Source of the DNA: Adenophora triphylla var. japonica
Lineage: Eukaryota > Streptophyta > Magnoliopsida > Asterales > Campanulaceae
Length of the DNA: 64,000 nucleotides
Assembly (NCBI GenBank): GCA_022495995.1
Contig: JAFEMH010005403.1
Location: forward strand, 62,001 to 126,000
Direction of reading: 5' to 3'
Under the pieces are notes generated by a model that saw only the letters and a list, made by a program, of their open reading frames with translations, was not told the origin of the DNA and searched no databases. Below, piece after piece: positions 19,725-30,896 of this stretch; the stretch's first letter is position 1; every line of letters starts with the position of its first letter. A program made the position numbers and the translations under genes.

Positions 19725-21023
19725 ATAAAGGAGAATCCTGAGAAAGTGATAACACAAGATGATGTTTTCTTGAGAACCCATAAGAAAAGGAAAGAAACGG
19801 GCGAGTTTGTGGATGCTAAGTAAAAAAAAATCTTTGTGAGTTTATTTATGATACTTGATCTTTTTTATGAATTTACTTTGAGTGTTTCATTTTTTATAGA
19901 TGTATTATTGATGATTGAATAAGGTAAGTTTAGTAACTTCCCTATAAAACGGACACTCATTTAGGGATAAATCTTATTATAGAATGGACATTCATTAATG
20001 GATGGACAGAGAATGAGGATGCTCATGATCTAAGGTCAAGAAACTCAATAGCATCTAAGTAAATCTCCTATGCGGCATTCCTCCTAAATATGACAGAAGG
20101 TCGGCAGATTTAGAGTGTGTTTGTCATTGCATATGATTCTTCAAAAGTGATTCTTGAGACTTGACTCTAGTAAATATTCTCTGAAGTTCAGTTTTCTTTG
20201 GCTACCAAATTATAAAGTGATTGTAAAACTAATTTCAAAAATACCTTATATTCAACTCATAAATCTGCCAGATCTAGAAAACTCAAAGATTGATTTTAAG
20301 GCAAAAAGTTTATATGAAAATAATGCATAAACTTTCTCTTCTTTTTAATGTTCAACTTCTAATTTACAATTCTGATAAAATACACAAGATACGCCTGCCT
20401 TGTGGTCTTAATCTGCAGTATTAACACTTTTGTTCTGTATTGCATGGTACAGTGGTCATATACTCATATTAAAGTAAAGTATGTTTATTTATCCACTTTT
20501 AAGAGTTTCAACATAGTGTTATTAAGTTATCAGCTTCCTTCTTTTCAACAAAAGCAATTGGTAAAGAACAACATCTTTTTTTAAGCTATTATTCTCAAAC
20601 TAATTCTGTAGTAAATATATTGAAAAAGAGTTAGTTATAATATTACTTTTAAACATTTTAGGAGGATTATGCTGCTCAAAAGAAAGGTGTAGATTTCGAT
20701 GCCACAGTTGGGTTGATGCATCTGGTGGTGTTGCGAAAAATCGTTTGTATGGCTTTGGTTCGTTGGTTTCTACATCAAAGATCTTGAGTGGCAGTGGCAG
20801 CAGAAGTTATTCGTCACATGGAAGTTTGAATGAATATTTCACACAAACCCAACAATTTCAAGATAAGTTTTGTGAAAGAGTAGAACAAGTGAGGGAAGAT
20901 ATTCAAAAACAAATACAAGCTGACAATGCTGCAGAAATGGAGAAAATCAAAGCTGATTTCAAGCTAATGCAAGAGGAATTTCGGTCACTTAGAGCCCAAC
21001 AACCTCCACCAACATCTATGTAG
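19725..21023 (+). pseudogene. CACTA second-ORF remnant (Transposase_24-like)
   Basis: Two exon-like blocks resemble the C-terminal half of the CACTA-associated protein in PF03004. Block 19,725-19,819 follows an ATTATAG acceptor and reads IKENPEKVITQDDVFLRTHK then KRKETGEFVDAK. After a long AT-rich intron, 20,662-21,023 (acceptor TTTTAG) reads DYAAQKKGVDFDATVG. It shifts frame near 20,715 into WVDASGGVAKNRLYGFGSLV and ends with a Glu/Gln-rich coiled coil (VEQVREDIQKQIQADNAAEM) and a stop at 21,023. The function is presumably DNA binding or accessory to transposition. The TNP2 transposase itself is absent. Confidence 0.65.
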
Positions 21024-21207
21024 TTTGACAGTTAGACAATGCCTTTTGTTAATCACTTGGAGGCTCTCAATATTCTCCATACTTTTATGTAATTCGATAC
21101 TTCAACAATGACTATTGAATTAAATGTTTGAACTTGAGTTGTTTTAAATGTTTGATTTTAGATTTAATTTTTTTTTTTGTAAAATGTGAAATGTTCAATC
21201 AGGTATG

Positions 21208-21266
<59 letters not shown>
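21208..21266. repeat. (AT)n microsatellite
   Basis: About 28 AT units between the CACTA ORF and its 3' terminal region. Confidence 0.95.
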
Positions 21267-21269
<3 letters not shown>

Positions 21270-21515
21270 TAGGTGCTCAAATGAGAACCATAACAAAATG
21301 AGAACCGTGAGAATCACTTGTATACACTTGTTTACAGTAGATACTTAGCTACCGTATACATATATAGTCTAATGTATATGTATACAGTAGTTAAGTATCT
21401 AATGTATACAAGTGTATAACCACACGTATACACTTGTATACAGTAGCTAAGTATCTATTGTATATGTATACAGTCTATTGTATATGTATACAGTAGCTAA
21501 ATATCTATTGTATAA
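21267..21515. repeat. Repetitive GTATAC-rich block
   Basis: Imperfect direct and inverted repeats of GTATACACTTGTATACAGTA and CTAAGTATCTATTGTATA. No coding function; possibly a nested MITE fragment. Confidence 0.6.
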
Positions 21516-21518
21516 CTG

Positions 21519-21896
21519 TTGCAAGAATGCAACAAAAAATGTAACGAAAACGTCTTTTGCAAGAATGCAACAAAAAAAGTGTGTTGCCAGAATGCAATGA
21601 AAAAAGTATGTTGCAAGAATGCAACAGAAAAAATTAGTTGCTATTTGCCATGGACATCAACAGCCCTTAGAAGGACTCTTGCAACCGAAATTGCAACCGA
21701 AATATTTGAAATTGCAGCGCTCGTTTTTCGTTGCAATATCATGCAACGAAATAAATACGGTTGCACAAATTTTGCAACCAGCGTTTTTCAAACCGAATTT
21801 GCAACAAACTTTTTCTATTTCAATAGTCTAATTGCAACGGATTTTCATTTTTTGCAACAGAATTTTCCATTTCAATTGCTCTGTTTTCTTGTAGTG
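21519..21896. repeat. CACTA subterminal repeats and right terminus
   Basis: More than a dozen TTGCAA/GTTGCA-type motifs occur in both orientations (TTGCAAGAATGCAACA four times at the left). The block ends in the 13-bp CACTA terminus. Such subterminal motifs are the usual TNPA-type binding sites. Confidence 0.7.
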
Positions 21897-22389
21897 TAGC
21901 CCATCTTCCCATCACCCGCCTTTCCCCTTCCCCTCTTGTAGGCTACACCACCGATCTAAGCCTTTCCTCCCACTACCCGTATCTTTCCGTCCTTTCTTTC
22001 CCTATGAAACTCGCTCTTAATGTGATGTACGCCATTGCCACTTTCTTCATCATCTTACTACCTTTAAGATCCTCATCTTCACCTTAGATCTCGGCCATTT
22101 TCTTCCCCCAAATACAAATCACTCATCATCTTCATCTCCAATGCCACCCTCCCTATCAAAATCAAATCCAACAATCATGAATTTTTTGTCGTTGTTGCAG
22201 AAACCCCTATGAAACTTCTGCTCAAACATCGGTTTCATCCAAAGATTGTAATGCATTGTTCTCTTTTGATTTTTTTGTGTGGATTTTAATATTTGATATG
22301 GGACGAATATTAGTTGTGGTGGTTAGATTTGTATATGTGCATTTCCCTCCCCTGCCTTAATGATCATCCAGGACTTTAGGTTTTAGCCT
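21897..22389. other. Spacer before element C
   Basis: A C/T-rich stretch (21,900-22,140), then AT-rich sequence. It resembles a plant UTR in composition, but no ORF or splice pattern is convincing. Confidence 0.4.
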
Positions 22390-22987
22390 TGTAACGACCC
22401 TAACCCTAGGCACAATTTTAATATTACATTATATGCTTTTAATATTAATGTTAACTTTATATGTTTACTTTATATCTTTAAATTCTTATATTAGGATGAA
22501 ATGTTTGGGAAATAAAATAATGTTCTAAAGGAAAATATAATAATAGGAAATGAATAAATAGTAGAAGGAGGTTAAATTGGGTAGATAAATGATTTTGGGA
22601 TGGGTTAATTATTAAAATGTGAAAGCCATGAGTTGGGTGGCATGGGGGGCCATGCCTCCCCTTAATTTACTCATCCTCCTTGTACCCATTTGTCAAACCC
22701 CCACTCCACCACCATACTCTCTTACTTTCCCCATACCCCTCTAACCCCCTCCTTCATCATTCTTCATCTTCTTCTTACATTTCCTCCATGGAACTTCCAT
22801 TGAAAGCCTCTCCATTCCAAGCCTTGTAGCTAGTCCATTTCTACACCATTTTCAAGTCCAAGAGCATTTTTGAGTTTGGATCATCTAGAGGAACAAATCA
22901 AGCTAAGAAGATCAACATTCTATTCTAAAAACCTAAAGTGAGTTATTATGACTTTCCCTTCTTTAAATGTTCATAATCTATGAATGT
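22390..22987 (+). mobile_element. Element C 5' LTR, first segment
   Basis: Matches the start of the 3' LTR at 50,624-51,221. It ends with AATGT, the target site duplicated by element A. Confidence 0.92.
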
Positions 22988-23647
22988 TGAACATACCAAA
23001 AGTGCCAAGATGGGCTAAGCAAGTAAAGCCCAATCACAAGCAGCCTTGGCCATCACATTCTCAATGAGGCTGACCCAATCAGAACAAGGCCCAAAGCCCA
23101 TCTCTTGTATCAGTCGACTAAGCCCATGGTCCGACCTACCAGGTCCCGACCTAACTTAGTCCGACCTCATGATCCAAATCACAATTCGGGTACGAACCAT
23201 GCTCTACCCGACAGTCAGGTCGACCATTCCACGAGTGGCGACCTCGACCTAAATCAATAAGTGACGACCTGACACTTGCCGGCGTATTTGGTTGAACAAT
23301 TCTCATAACCACATCCCTACAAATCAGGGGCCGTTATAGACACGTTCCCACAATCAAGTAACTGCCGCTACAATCTCGGAGCACATGTCGCCTCCCCAAA
23401 AATACACCACTCTTGTCTATAAATACTTCATCACTACCAAACGGTGAAAGGTAACTGCCCTTTTGTTATCTGAATTCCATATTCAATACATTTTGAGCTT
23501 TATACAACTGTGATCTTACTCTCACGCCCGAGCATCTTCGCCGGAGACACATCCGGCTAGTCGTGGGTTCTGATTTCAGGTCAAGGAGCCAGGTGATCAG
23601 TCCTGCCACGTGGAGGAAGATTGATAAGCACAATTCCTGCAGCATCA
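22988..23647 (+). mobile_element. Element A 5' LTR
   Basis: 660 bp with TG...CA ends. TATAAATA at 23,418-23,425 is the likely promoter. It ends TGCAGCATCA immediately before the primer site. Confidence 0.92.
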
Positions 23648-23650
23648 GTT

Positions 23651-23668
23651 TGGTTCCATTGCCGGGAA
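23651..23668 (+). other. Primer binding site of element A
   Basis: TGGTTCCATTGCCGGGAA, three bases after the LTR, resembles the tRNA-Asp-type site (TGGCGCCGTTGCCGGGGA) of many Tat and Athila elements, with substitutions. Confidence 0.65.
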
Positions 23669-23712
23669 TCGTGCTTTAAACTTGACCTCGAAAACTCTAT
23701 CAACCTGCAACG

Positions 23713-25617
23713 ATGGTGACTTCAGAAGGACACGTATCCGAGGCTTCACTTGGGCATGAAGAAGTGAACAACAACAACATGAACGCAAACGCTGAGAACC
23801 TTAACTTGCCTCCTCCCCACCGAATCGTCCCCATGGTAGGGCCACACGCTCTACCGGTGTCGTTGATGGCGGGGATTGCACGACACAAGGAGAGGGAAAA
23901 GGCATATGGATGGGCAAGGAGTTCCACCTCCTCCAAAACGTCCAGTTTGCTCGGGTGAATGTGGGAAACAGGGCGAGGCCCCTCCACCAACCCCATGAGC
24001 AAGAAGGAGATGATGTTAGAGCGAGCTCGGATTACGGCCGACTTGATAGCCATGGAAGAGGCGAAACAGCCGACGTGCGCTGCGAAAGAGTGGCACGAAC
24101 TCAGAGTCTCTAATGGACAACAGGACCGGGAGTGCTAGGCCAAATGAAGGTGTGGGACAAAATGGTGAGGACGGGATAGTTCGTCGAGCTCCCACTATTG
24201 TTCACGTGCCCGATGCGATTTAAGGGCTAGCCTCAACGAAACAGGGAGCGCGGGAGGCTCAATCGATTTGAGGACTCAATTAACGACCAATAGAAACGGA
24301 CGGAGTTTCGCCGGCTAGGGACGCGAGAGGTCGGGGATCTCATAGAGACGGGAATGGGCGCGGGTCGCCTGTAGGAGGGGAAAGGCGCAGTCGCCACATG
24401 GAGATAACGGGCGCGGTCGCCATTCAGTGTGAGAGGCGCGGGTCGCCTCAAAGAAGTAACGAGGCATAGATCTCCGGTAAGATCGAGAGGACCAATTCCC
24501 ACGGGGACGAAGGAATAGGCAGGTAACTCCCCCTAGAAGTGAAGGCCAGAAGTCAAATGTTGCGCCTCCAGAGATGAAAGACCCGATGCTAGGGAATGGC
24601 TATTGATGAAAAAGAAGTTCGAACAATGGGAGGAGGAGAAGAAAAGGAGAGCTGGAAAGGTCGAACGAATTGACTTTGCTCTTCGACCTTTATCCAAAGA
24701 AATCAGAGATAGTCGACCTCCTCCTACTTTCGGGTTGCCACTTACGGAGAAGTATTCGGGGTCGACCAATGCAAGGAGTCATATAGCACATCTCGGGAGG
24801 CCACCATGTGTTTTGTCGCCAATGAGGACGACAATATGTGCAAAGCCCTCCTAAGCACACTCACTCGGGGCGGCCTTAACTTGGTTCAACGGTCGCCGCG
24901 GGTAGCATCAATACTTGGACATGCTTCAGACAAAGTTCTTGGATCGATTCTCGGCTGCGGGAGCTCGGAAGATGGCTGTCACCGATCTGAATAACTTGGT
25001 GCGGGCGAAGAATGAAAGCTCCATGAGCTACTTCACCAAGTTTAAGGAAATGGTTGATAAGATAGAGGAAGACCTCACCTGATAGGGAAGTCATTAATTG
25101 CTTAGAAACGGTATTTCCTCGGCGGACATGGATTATGGACTCACAGTTCGTACAGTAACAACTCGACAGGAGTTGTTTGAGAAGGTGTATAATGTCGCTC
25201 TTCTTTGAGGAAAGGAAAGAGAAAAAGAATGGTAAAAGCCCCAAGGTGGAGGTCGCCGATGATAAAAAGGACTCCAACAAGAACGGAGGAAATAATAAAA
25301 ATGGAAAGAACGAGGACTAGGGCAACAGAGAAAGTGCCCGAGGCTTTCACTCCTTACGGTGAGTCAAACAGAAATTATGAATGCCGTCGAGCCGGCTCCT
25401 CCAAATCCCAATGAATCCAGCAACAAGTTTAGGAGGGACAACAAAGCAAATATTGTGACTACCATAAGGGCCACCTGGTCATCTCACGAGAGATTGTTTG
25501 GGTTTGAAGCGCATAATACAAAGAATGGTCGACCGGGAGACTTGAGGCTTACGTGAAAAGGACTCAACCGGTGGAGGCGAGCAACAAAGCGGACAGCAGG
25601 GACCTAGGCAACCTAGA
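23713..25617 (+). pseudogene. Element A gag, disrupted
   Basis: Gag would form the virus-like particle. Pieces appear in changing frames: an N-terminal MVTSEGHVSEASLGHEEVNN (23,713), a charged MMKKKFEQWEEEKKRRAGKV (24,603) leading to TEKYSGSTNARSHIAHL, then MCFVANEDDNMCKALLSTL and FLDRFSAAGARKMAVTDLNN. SMSYFTKFKEMVDKIEEDL ends in a TGA near 25,080. A knuckle-like KYCDYHKGHL near 25,450 precedes the protease. At least four frameshifts or stops break the frame. Order and spacing fit Tat gag, whose hallmark is the YDGSTDP-type motif (here EKYSGSTN). Confidence 0.75.
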
Positions 25618-26247
25618 TTGAACCTGGGGGTCATTACAGAGCAAGCAAGCAACACGGCCATGAAGCACAAGATCTTCCAACTCAACAAGGCCCCACATGT
25701 ACCTCCCAGAAGAGAAGTCAGAGATGAAGCGATCAGCTTCTATCCCCATGAGTTGGCTACTAACATGGCAGCTAGTGAACAAGTTCTCGTCATCCCAGGT
25801 CTCATAGACGGATGTACGACGAGCAGACTCTTAGTCGACACGGGGGCCTGCAAGGATATTTTGTTCTACAAAACTTTTAAAGAAATGGGTCTTAATGATG
25901 AGCAGTTGGAGAGATATGATGGTAGGTTGGAGGGCTTCACCAATCATCGAGTTGATGCAAAAGGCAAGATAGAGCTCGACGTCGACCTAGGCCAACACCC
26001 CCTCAGGATCGTATCAAGGGTACAATTTATAGTAATTGATGTAAATAGTGACTATGCCGCTATACTTGGTATCCCAGGTCAGGTCGCTCTTGGAATGGTG
26101 GCATCGATCCCTCATCAGCGGGTCAAGTTCCCTACACCCATTTGGAGTAGGGTGTGTACGCAGGCACGGCTCGAGCCTACCTTGATCATGTTCTCGCAGA
26201 AAGAAAGAAAAGGGAATTGGAAATCGAGACTGCAGATGGTTATTTAA
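25618..26247 (+). pseudogene. Element A aspartic protease region
   Basis: The retroviral-type aspartic protease cleaves the polyprotein. The active-site motif is LLVDTGACKDILFY (about residues 70-83), followed by SDYAAILGIPGQVALGMVAS and PHQRVKFPTP, the usual distal motifs of Tat proteases. The frame is open for 209 codons but loses homology after about 26,140 and does not join the RT frame. The span between 26,250 and 26,700 is frame-broken. Confidence 0.85.
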
Positions 26248-26734
26248 AGTTGTCTCAATCAGTCACCAAAACTACCAGACTGTCAACAATCACCGACGTG
26301 GAAGAGTCGACCTATCGCTCAAATGACGAAGTCATGCTTGAGTCGACGCGTCACTCTAACACCACCGAGGTCGATTCGGTATGTAGTTATGGTCGACCAA
26401 GTCATCATAGGCAACCTATGCCTCCGGCTCGACAATAACTCTGGGGCCACCACCACCACCACGAGGTTGCAGCAAGTTAGATGATATGATAGCGTAAGAA
26501 GCTCCACATCCGAGGGCCGAGGAGAGACAAAGGGTTAAGGAGATAATCATTGAGACTCTACAATTCGGGGATGGACCAGAGCTAGAAGTCATGGATGAGC
26601 TAGAGTCGAATCACCAACCTTTCTTACCCCGACCAAAAATTCAGATTGGGAAGCGGCTATCGGCTGAGGAGCGAGCGTAAATCATCGAGCTACTCAAGGA
26701 AAGTAATGATGTCTTTGCATGGAGGGTAGAAGAC

Positions 26735-28196
26735 ATGAGGGGAATCAAGGAGGAGGTCGCCGTTCACAGATCGGAAGTCAACCCGACCATAAAGCCTAGA
26801 CCCCAAAAATTGAGAAGCTTTGCTCGCGACAAGGAAGAGGCCATAAAAACCGAGGTACAAAAACTTTTAAATGCAGGGATAATCAAAGAGGCCACTCATA
26901 CAACGTGGTTGGCCAACGTGGTCATGGTGAAGAAATCAAACGGCAAATGGCGGATGTGTGTCGACTTCACCACTCTCAATCTTGCTTGCCCCAAGGACGC
27001 CTATCCCCTTCCTAGAATCGACAAGCTAGTCGATTCCATTGCTGGTCACTCCACCCTCAGCTTCCTCGACGCTTACTCAGGTTACCACCGCATTAAGATG
27101 CATGAGGATGACATAATCAAGACGGCATTTCATGCACTGGAGGCATCTACTGCTACAACATGATGCCATTTGGATTGAAGAATGCAGGGGCAACTTATCA
27201 AAGGATGGTGAACAAAGTCTTTGCTTCTCAAATTGGCCGAAACATGGAGGCCTACGTCGACGATATGGTCATCAAAACAAAGACTGGACGTCACGTGGTC
27301 GACCTAAGGGAAACGTTCGCCAATTTAAGAGCAAACGACATGAAACTCAACCCTAGCAAGTGTGTATTTGGTGTAGCTGCTGGAAAGTTCCTTGGGTTCA
27401 TGGTATCTCAACGGGGTATAGAAGCTAATCCAGAAAAAATCAAGGCTTTAGTCGACATGAAGGCTCCCACCAGTGTCAAAGAGATGCAACGACTTAACGG
27501 AAGGGTAGCAGCTCTTGGTCGTTTCATATCAAAGTCACAGAGAGGTCTCTCCCCTTCTTCAAAGTGTTGAGGGGGACGAAAAGTTTTGAATGGACGACCG
27601 AATGTCATTCGTCGTTCCAACAGCTGAAGGATTACCTCGCTACTCCACCTCTCCTGAGTAGCCCGACCACTAGTGAAACTTTGTTTGTGTATTTATCCGT
27701 GGGAGATAAATCAGTGGCAGCGGTTTTGGTTAGAGATGATGAGGGGTTTCAAATGCCAGTATACTACATCAGCAAGGCCCTATCAGATGTGGAGAGCAGA
27801 TACTACAATGCTGAGAAGGTCGCCTATGCCCTAGTCGTGGCTTCAAGGAAGTTGCGAGCTTATTTTCTGGCTCATCCAATTGTGGTTCTTACAAATGCTC
27901 CCCTAAGAAAAATTCTTCACAAGCCGGAGAGTTCAGGTCGACTTCTCAATTGGTCAATTGCCCTTACTGAATTTGACATTGAGTATCGACCTCGAAAGGC
28001 GTTGAAGGCTCAAGCTCTAGCTGACTTCTTGGTCGAGCTTACGTTCACCAAGGAAGACGACGAGCAGCGAGCTCCAAAAGAGAAGGCTAAAGGGAAGGTG
28101 TTAGAGTCCCGTGTCGCCATCGCCTACTCCGACGATTGTTGGAAGGTCTATTCGGACGGATCAAGAACTAAGAATAGCAAAGTGGAGCGGGGATAG
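26735..28196 (+). pseudogene. Element A reverse transcriptase and RNase H
   Basis: RT copies genomic RNA and RNase H removes it. RT motifs run LLNAGIIKEATHTTWLANVV, NGKWRMCVDFTTLNLACPKD, FLDAYSGYHRI, then a frameshift near 27,150 into MMPFGLKNAGATYQRMVN and the catalytic YVDDMV (about 27,257). NPSKCVFGVAAGKFLGFMVS follows. After another shift near 27,565, FEWTTECHSSFQQLKDYLA, VYYISKALSDVESRYY and LNWSIALTEFDIEYRPRKAL complete RNase H. WKVYSDGSRTKN at the end starts the second, archaeal-type RNase H (aRNH) that marks the Tat lineage. That domain is broken after 28,196. Confidence 0.92.
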
Positions 28197-29854
28197 TGCT
28201 AATTGAACCAGAATCCGGGACAAGATACGAGGAGTCATTAAGGTTCAAATTCGATGCTTCCAACAACCAGCCGAATATGAAGCTTTGATAGCAGCTATAG
28301 AATACGCCAAGTGTTTTGGAGCGACTAAGATCATGGCCTACCGTGATTCACAAACTGATAGTCAACTGTGTCATAGGCGAGTACGAGTTACTTAGTGCCA
28401 CACCGATCAAATATCACGACTGGTGAAGGAACCGATAAAAGATTTGGAATTCGGGAGATTCAAAGAATTGGACGAGAAGACAATGAGCTAGCCGACCTCC
28501 TCTCGAAGTTAGCCACTTCGGATGAACCACATGATGAACCTATCTCCTTCCTCGAAAGTCCAAATTTTCTATGAAAGAGTAAAAATTCAATGCATAGATG
28601 ATCCCTCAAGAAATTGGGCTCGTGGAGAAGTGTTGGATCGAGGAAATGAAGGCATACATAGAAAGTGGAGAGCCGCCGTATGACGAGAAAAGGCTCGAGC
28701 TATCAAAAAGAAAGCTCCAAGGTATGTCATTCAAGGAGGCGAATTGCTCGTAAGATCTTATACTCGACCATTACTAAAGTGCATCCACCCTCAAGAGGTC
28801 GCCCTATTGATACACGAAGTACATAGTGGAATTTGTGGTGGACACCCGGTGCCAGACTCTTGCCGACAAGTTAATCACTTTGGGGTACTACGGCCACACA
28901 TGAGAGCCGACACTCACAACTTTGTTCAGCAATGTGATCAATGCCAAAGGTTTGCCAACCTTCCCCATGTACCTACAACAGAGCGTACTCGTGATCGCAG
29001 CTTGGCCATTTGACATGTGGGGCGTCGACCGATTGGACCCTTCCTCCCGCCCGAGGAAACCGCAAGTATGTGATCGTCGCCATAGATTACTTCACTAAAT
29101 GGGTTGAGGCCAAACCATTAGCTCGCATCACGCAGGAAAATGCTATCAACTTTATTCATTACTTCATTTGGTGTCGGTTTGGTTTTCCTCGAGCTATAGT
29201 GTCCGACAATGGTTTGCGCTCTCCTGCACCTTCGGCGTAGATGAAGCGAGTTGGAATCAAACATTGGAAATCTTCTCGTCGCCTATCCTCAAGGAAATGG
29301 CCAAGCCGAGGCAAAGAAATAAACTTGTTCTATCTTCGCTCAAGACAGACTCGTAGGTCGACGTAACAATTGGTTGGACGAACTCCCCCTTGCTCTTTGG
29401 GCACCGTACAACCACTCGGGGCCTACGGGGAAACCCCTTTGCTCTCACATATGGGTCGAGGCCATGGCACCCGCCGAGCTCGCATTCCCCACCGCTAGAG
29501 TGACTTTCTTCAATCAAGAGCAAAATGATACCAATAGATTGATCGACTCCGGATCTAGTCGACGAGAAGCGAGAAACAAACTTACCTCCGAATGGTCAAC
29601 TACAAGCAAGCCGAACTAAGAGCTACCACGACAAGAAGGTCAAGGCAAGGTCGTTCCAAGTTGGAGATTATGTGTTGAGAAAGATCGAAGCAACGGGTAA
29701 AAGGACCCAGCAGAACAAGCTATCTCCTAACTGGGAAGGTCCCTATGTAGTCACTCGAGTCGTCAAGGAAGGAACCTACATGATAGCTCATCCCGGAGGT
29801 GACGAGTTGAAACATCCTTGGCATGCTACTCACCTCATCAAATACTACTTCTAG
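28197..29854 (+). pseudogene. Element A second RNase H remnant and integrase
   Basis: Integrase inserts the cDNA into the chromosome. 28,197-28,740 holds broken aRNH and linker. The HHCC zinc domain reads HEVHSGICGGHPVPDSCRQV and CDQCQRFANLPHVP (28,750-28,990). The catalytic core shows VAIDYFTKWVEAKPLAR (first Asp) and FPRAIVSDNG (second Asp), then breaks near 29,220. The Glu region (AYPQGNGQAEAK) is in another frame near 29,285. The C-terminal GPY/F module is LSPNWEGPYVVTRVVKEGTY, ending HATHLIKYYF and a stop at 29,854. Several single-base shifts break the protein. Confidence 0.9.
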
Positions 29855-29959
29855 TTTTCGGTTTCAAAGTTCAAGCTTGTGTTAGCTCTAGTTTCAAGTT
29901 GATGTAAACATGTTTCCTACTTCAATAAAAAGCGCAGTTTAGTCGATCAAACATAGTGT

Positions 29960-30420
29960 TACACCAATCCCAATGAGCTCGACTCTTAGTCAGCTTCGAT
30001 TTAACAAGCTCGATTCTTAATCAGCTTTGTTCATTTAACAAGTCCGACTCTTAGTCGACTTCGTTCCAACAAACTCGACTCTTAGTCACTTGTTATAATT
30101 AGCTCGATTCTTAATCGCCTTAGTTCATTTAACAAGTCCGACTCTTAGTCGATTTCGTTCTAACAAACTCGACTCTTAGTCGGGCTTGTTCTAATTAGCT
30201 CGATTCTTAATCGCCTTTGTCCATTTAACAAGTCCGACTCTTAGTCGACTTCGTTCTAACAAACTCGACTCTTAGTCGCTTGATCTAATTAGCTCGATTC
30301 TTAATCAGCTCTACTATTTTAATAAGTCCGATTCCTAATCGATTTCGCTCTAAGTAACTCGACCCTTGGTCAGCTTAAATAGTTTGAACAGATTAGATTT
30401 ATAATCAATCTCGTTCCAAA
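29960..30420 (+). repeat. 94-bp higher-order tandem array in the 3' UTR of element A
   Basis: Units start AGCTCGATTCTTAATC at 30,007, 30,101, 30,197 and 30,291 (periods 94, 96, 94). Each unit holds three related subunits of about 30 bp: AGCTCGATTCTTAATC, AAGTCCGACTCTTAGTC and AAACTCGACTCTTAGTC. Edges are degenerate. It lies between integrase and the aORF. Confidence 0.92.
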
Positions 30421-30896
30421 AGTTAATCAAGTCTGAGGTCGACCAAAGCATCATAGAGTCAGGACGACCTCAAACTTAAGATAAGTCGTTGCCCTACTAA
30501 ATCTAACTCGACACTTACATCCAAAGCATATAACATGCAGAAAAGAGAGGTCAGTTACGATTAAACATAATTAAGTCTCCCAAAGTGGGCCAAGACTTAT
30601 TTAATTAAAACTACAAAAGTACTATGCCTCCCAAAAAATAGGGCCCAGGCATCTAAGTATTCATAAAACCACAAAAAACAAGAAATGTTTGGGACTTGTT
30701 CATTACATAGCCAACAATTTCAAAGTTCAATCTGTGGGATTACTTTCAACTTGACCACTGGTGGCCGCTTGCTCGTCTACAGTTTCCTCCTGCTGGGGGC
30801 CAATTGGTTTACCCGACTCAGAAAACCCATGCCTTGGAGTATCACCATCAAGGGCCGGTGAATCAGCTCCTCGAGTTCAGCCAGATGGTGTTAAAG
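30421..30896. other. Spacer between tandem array and aORF in element A
   Basis: AT-rich sequence with repeated mentions of CCCAAAGTGGGCC- and GACCTC-type phrases. No coding potential on either strand up to about 30,740. Confidence 0.4.

Larger units (their letters stand above)
19501..21896 (+). mobile_element. CACTA (En/Spm) element, 3' portion
   Basis: The right terminus TTTTCTTGTAGTG (ending 21,896) is the inverted CACTACAAGAAAA of plant CACTA elements. It is preceded by dense subterminal TTGCAA/GTTGCA motifs and a remnant of the second CACTA gene. No CACTA 5' end is visible to the left, so it is 5' truncated or broken. The left limit is approximate. Confidence 0.75.

Noticed and set aside
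21519..21899. 126-codon frame with CCKN/CCQN repeats
   Set aside because: Produced by TTGCAAGAATGCAAC subterminal repeats of the CACTA element.
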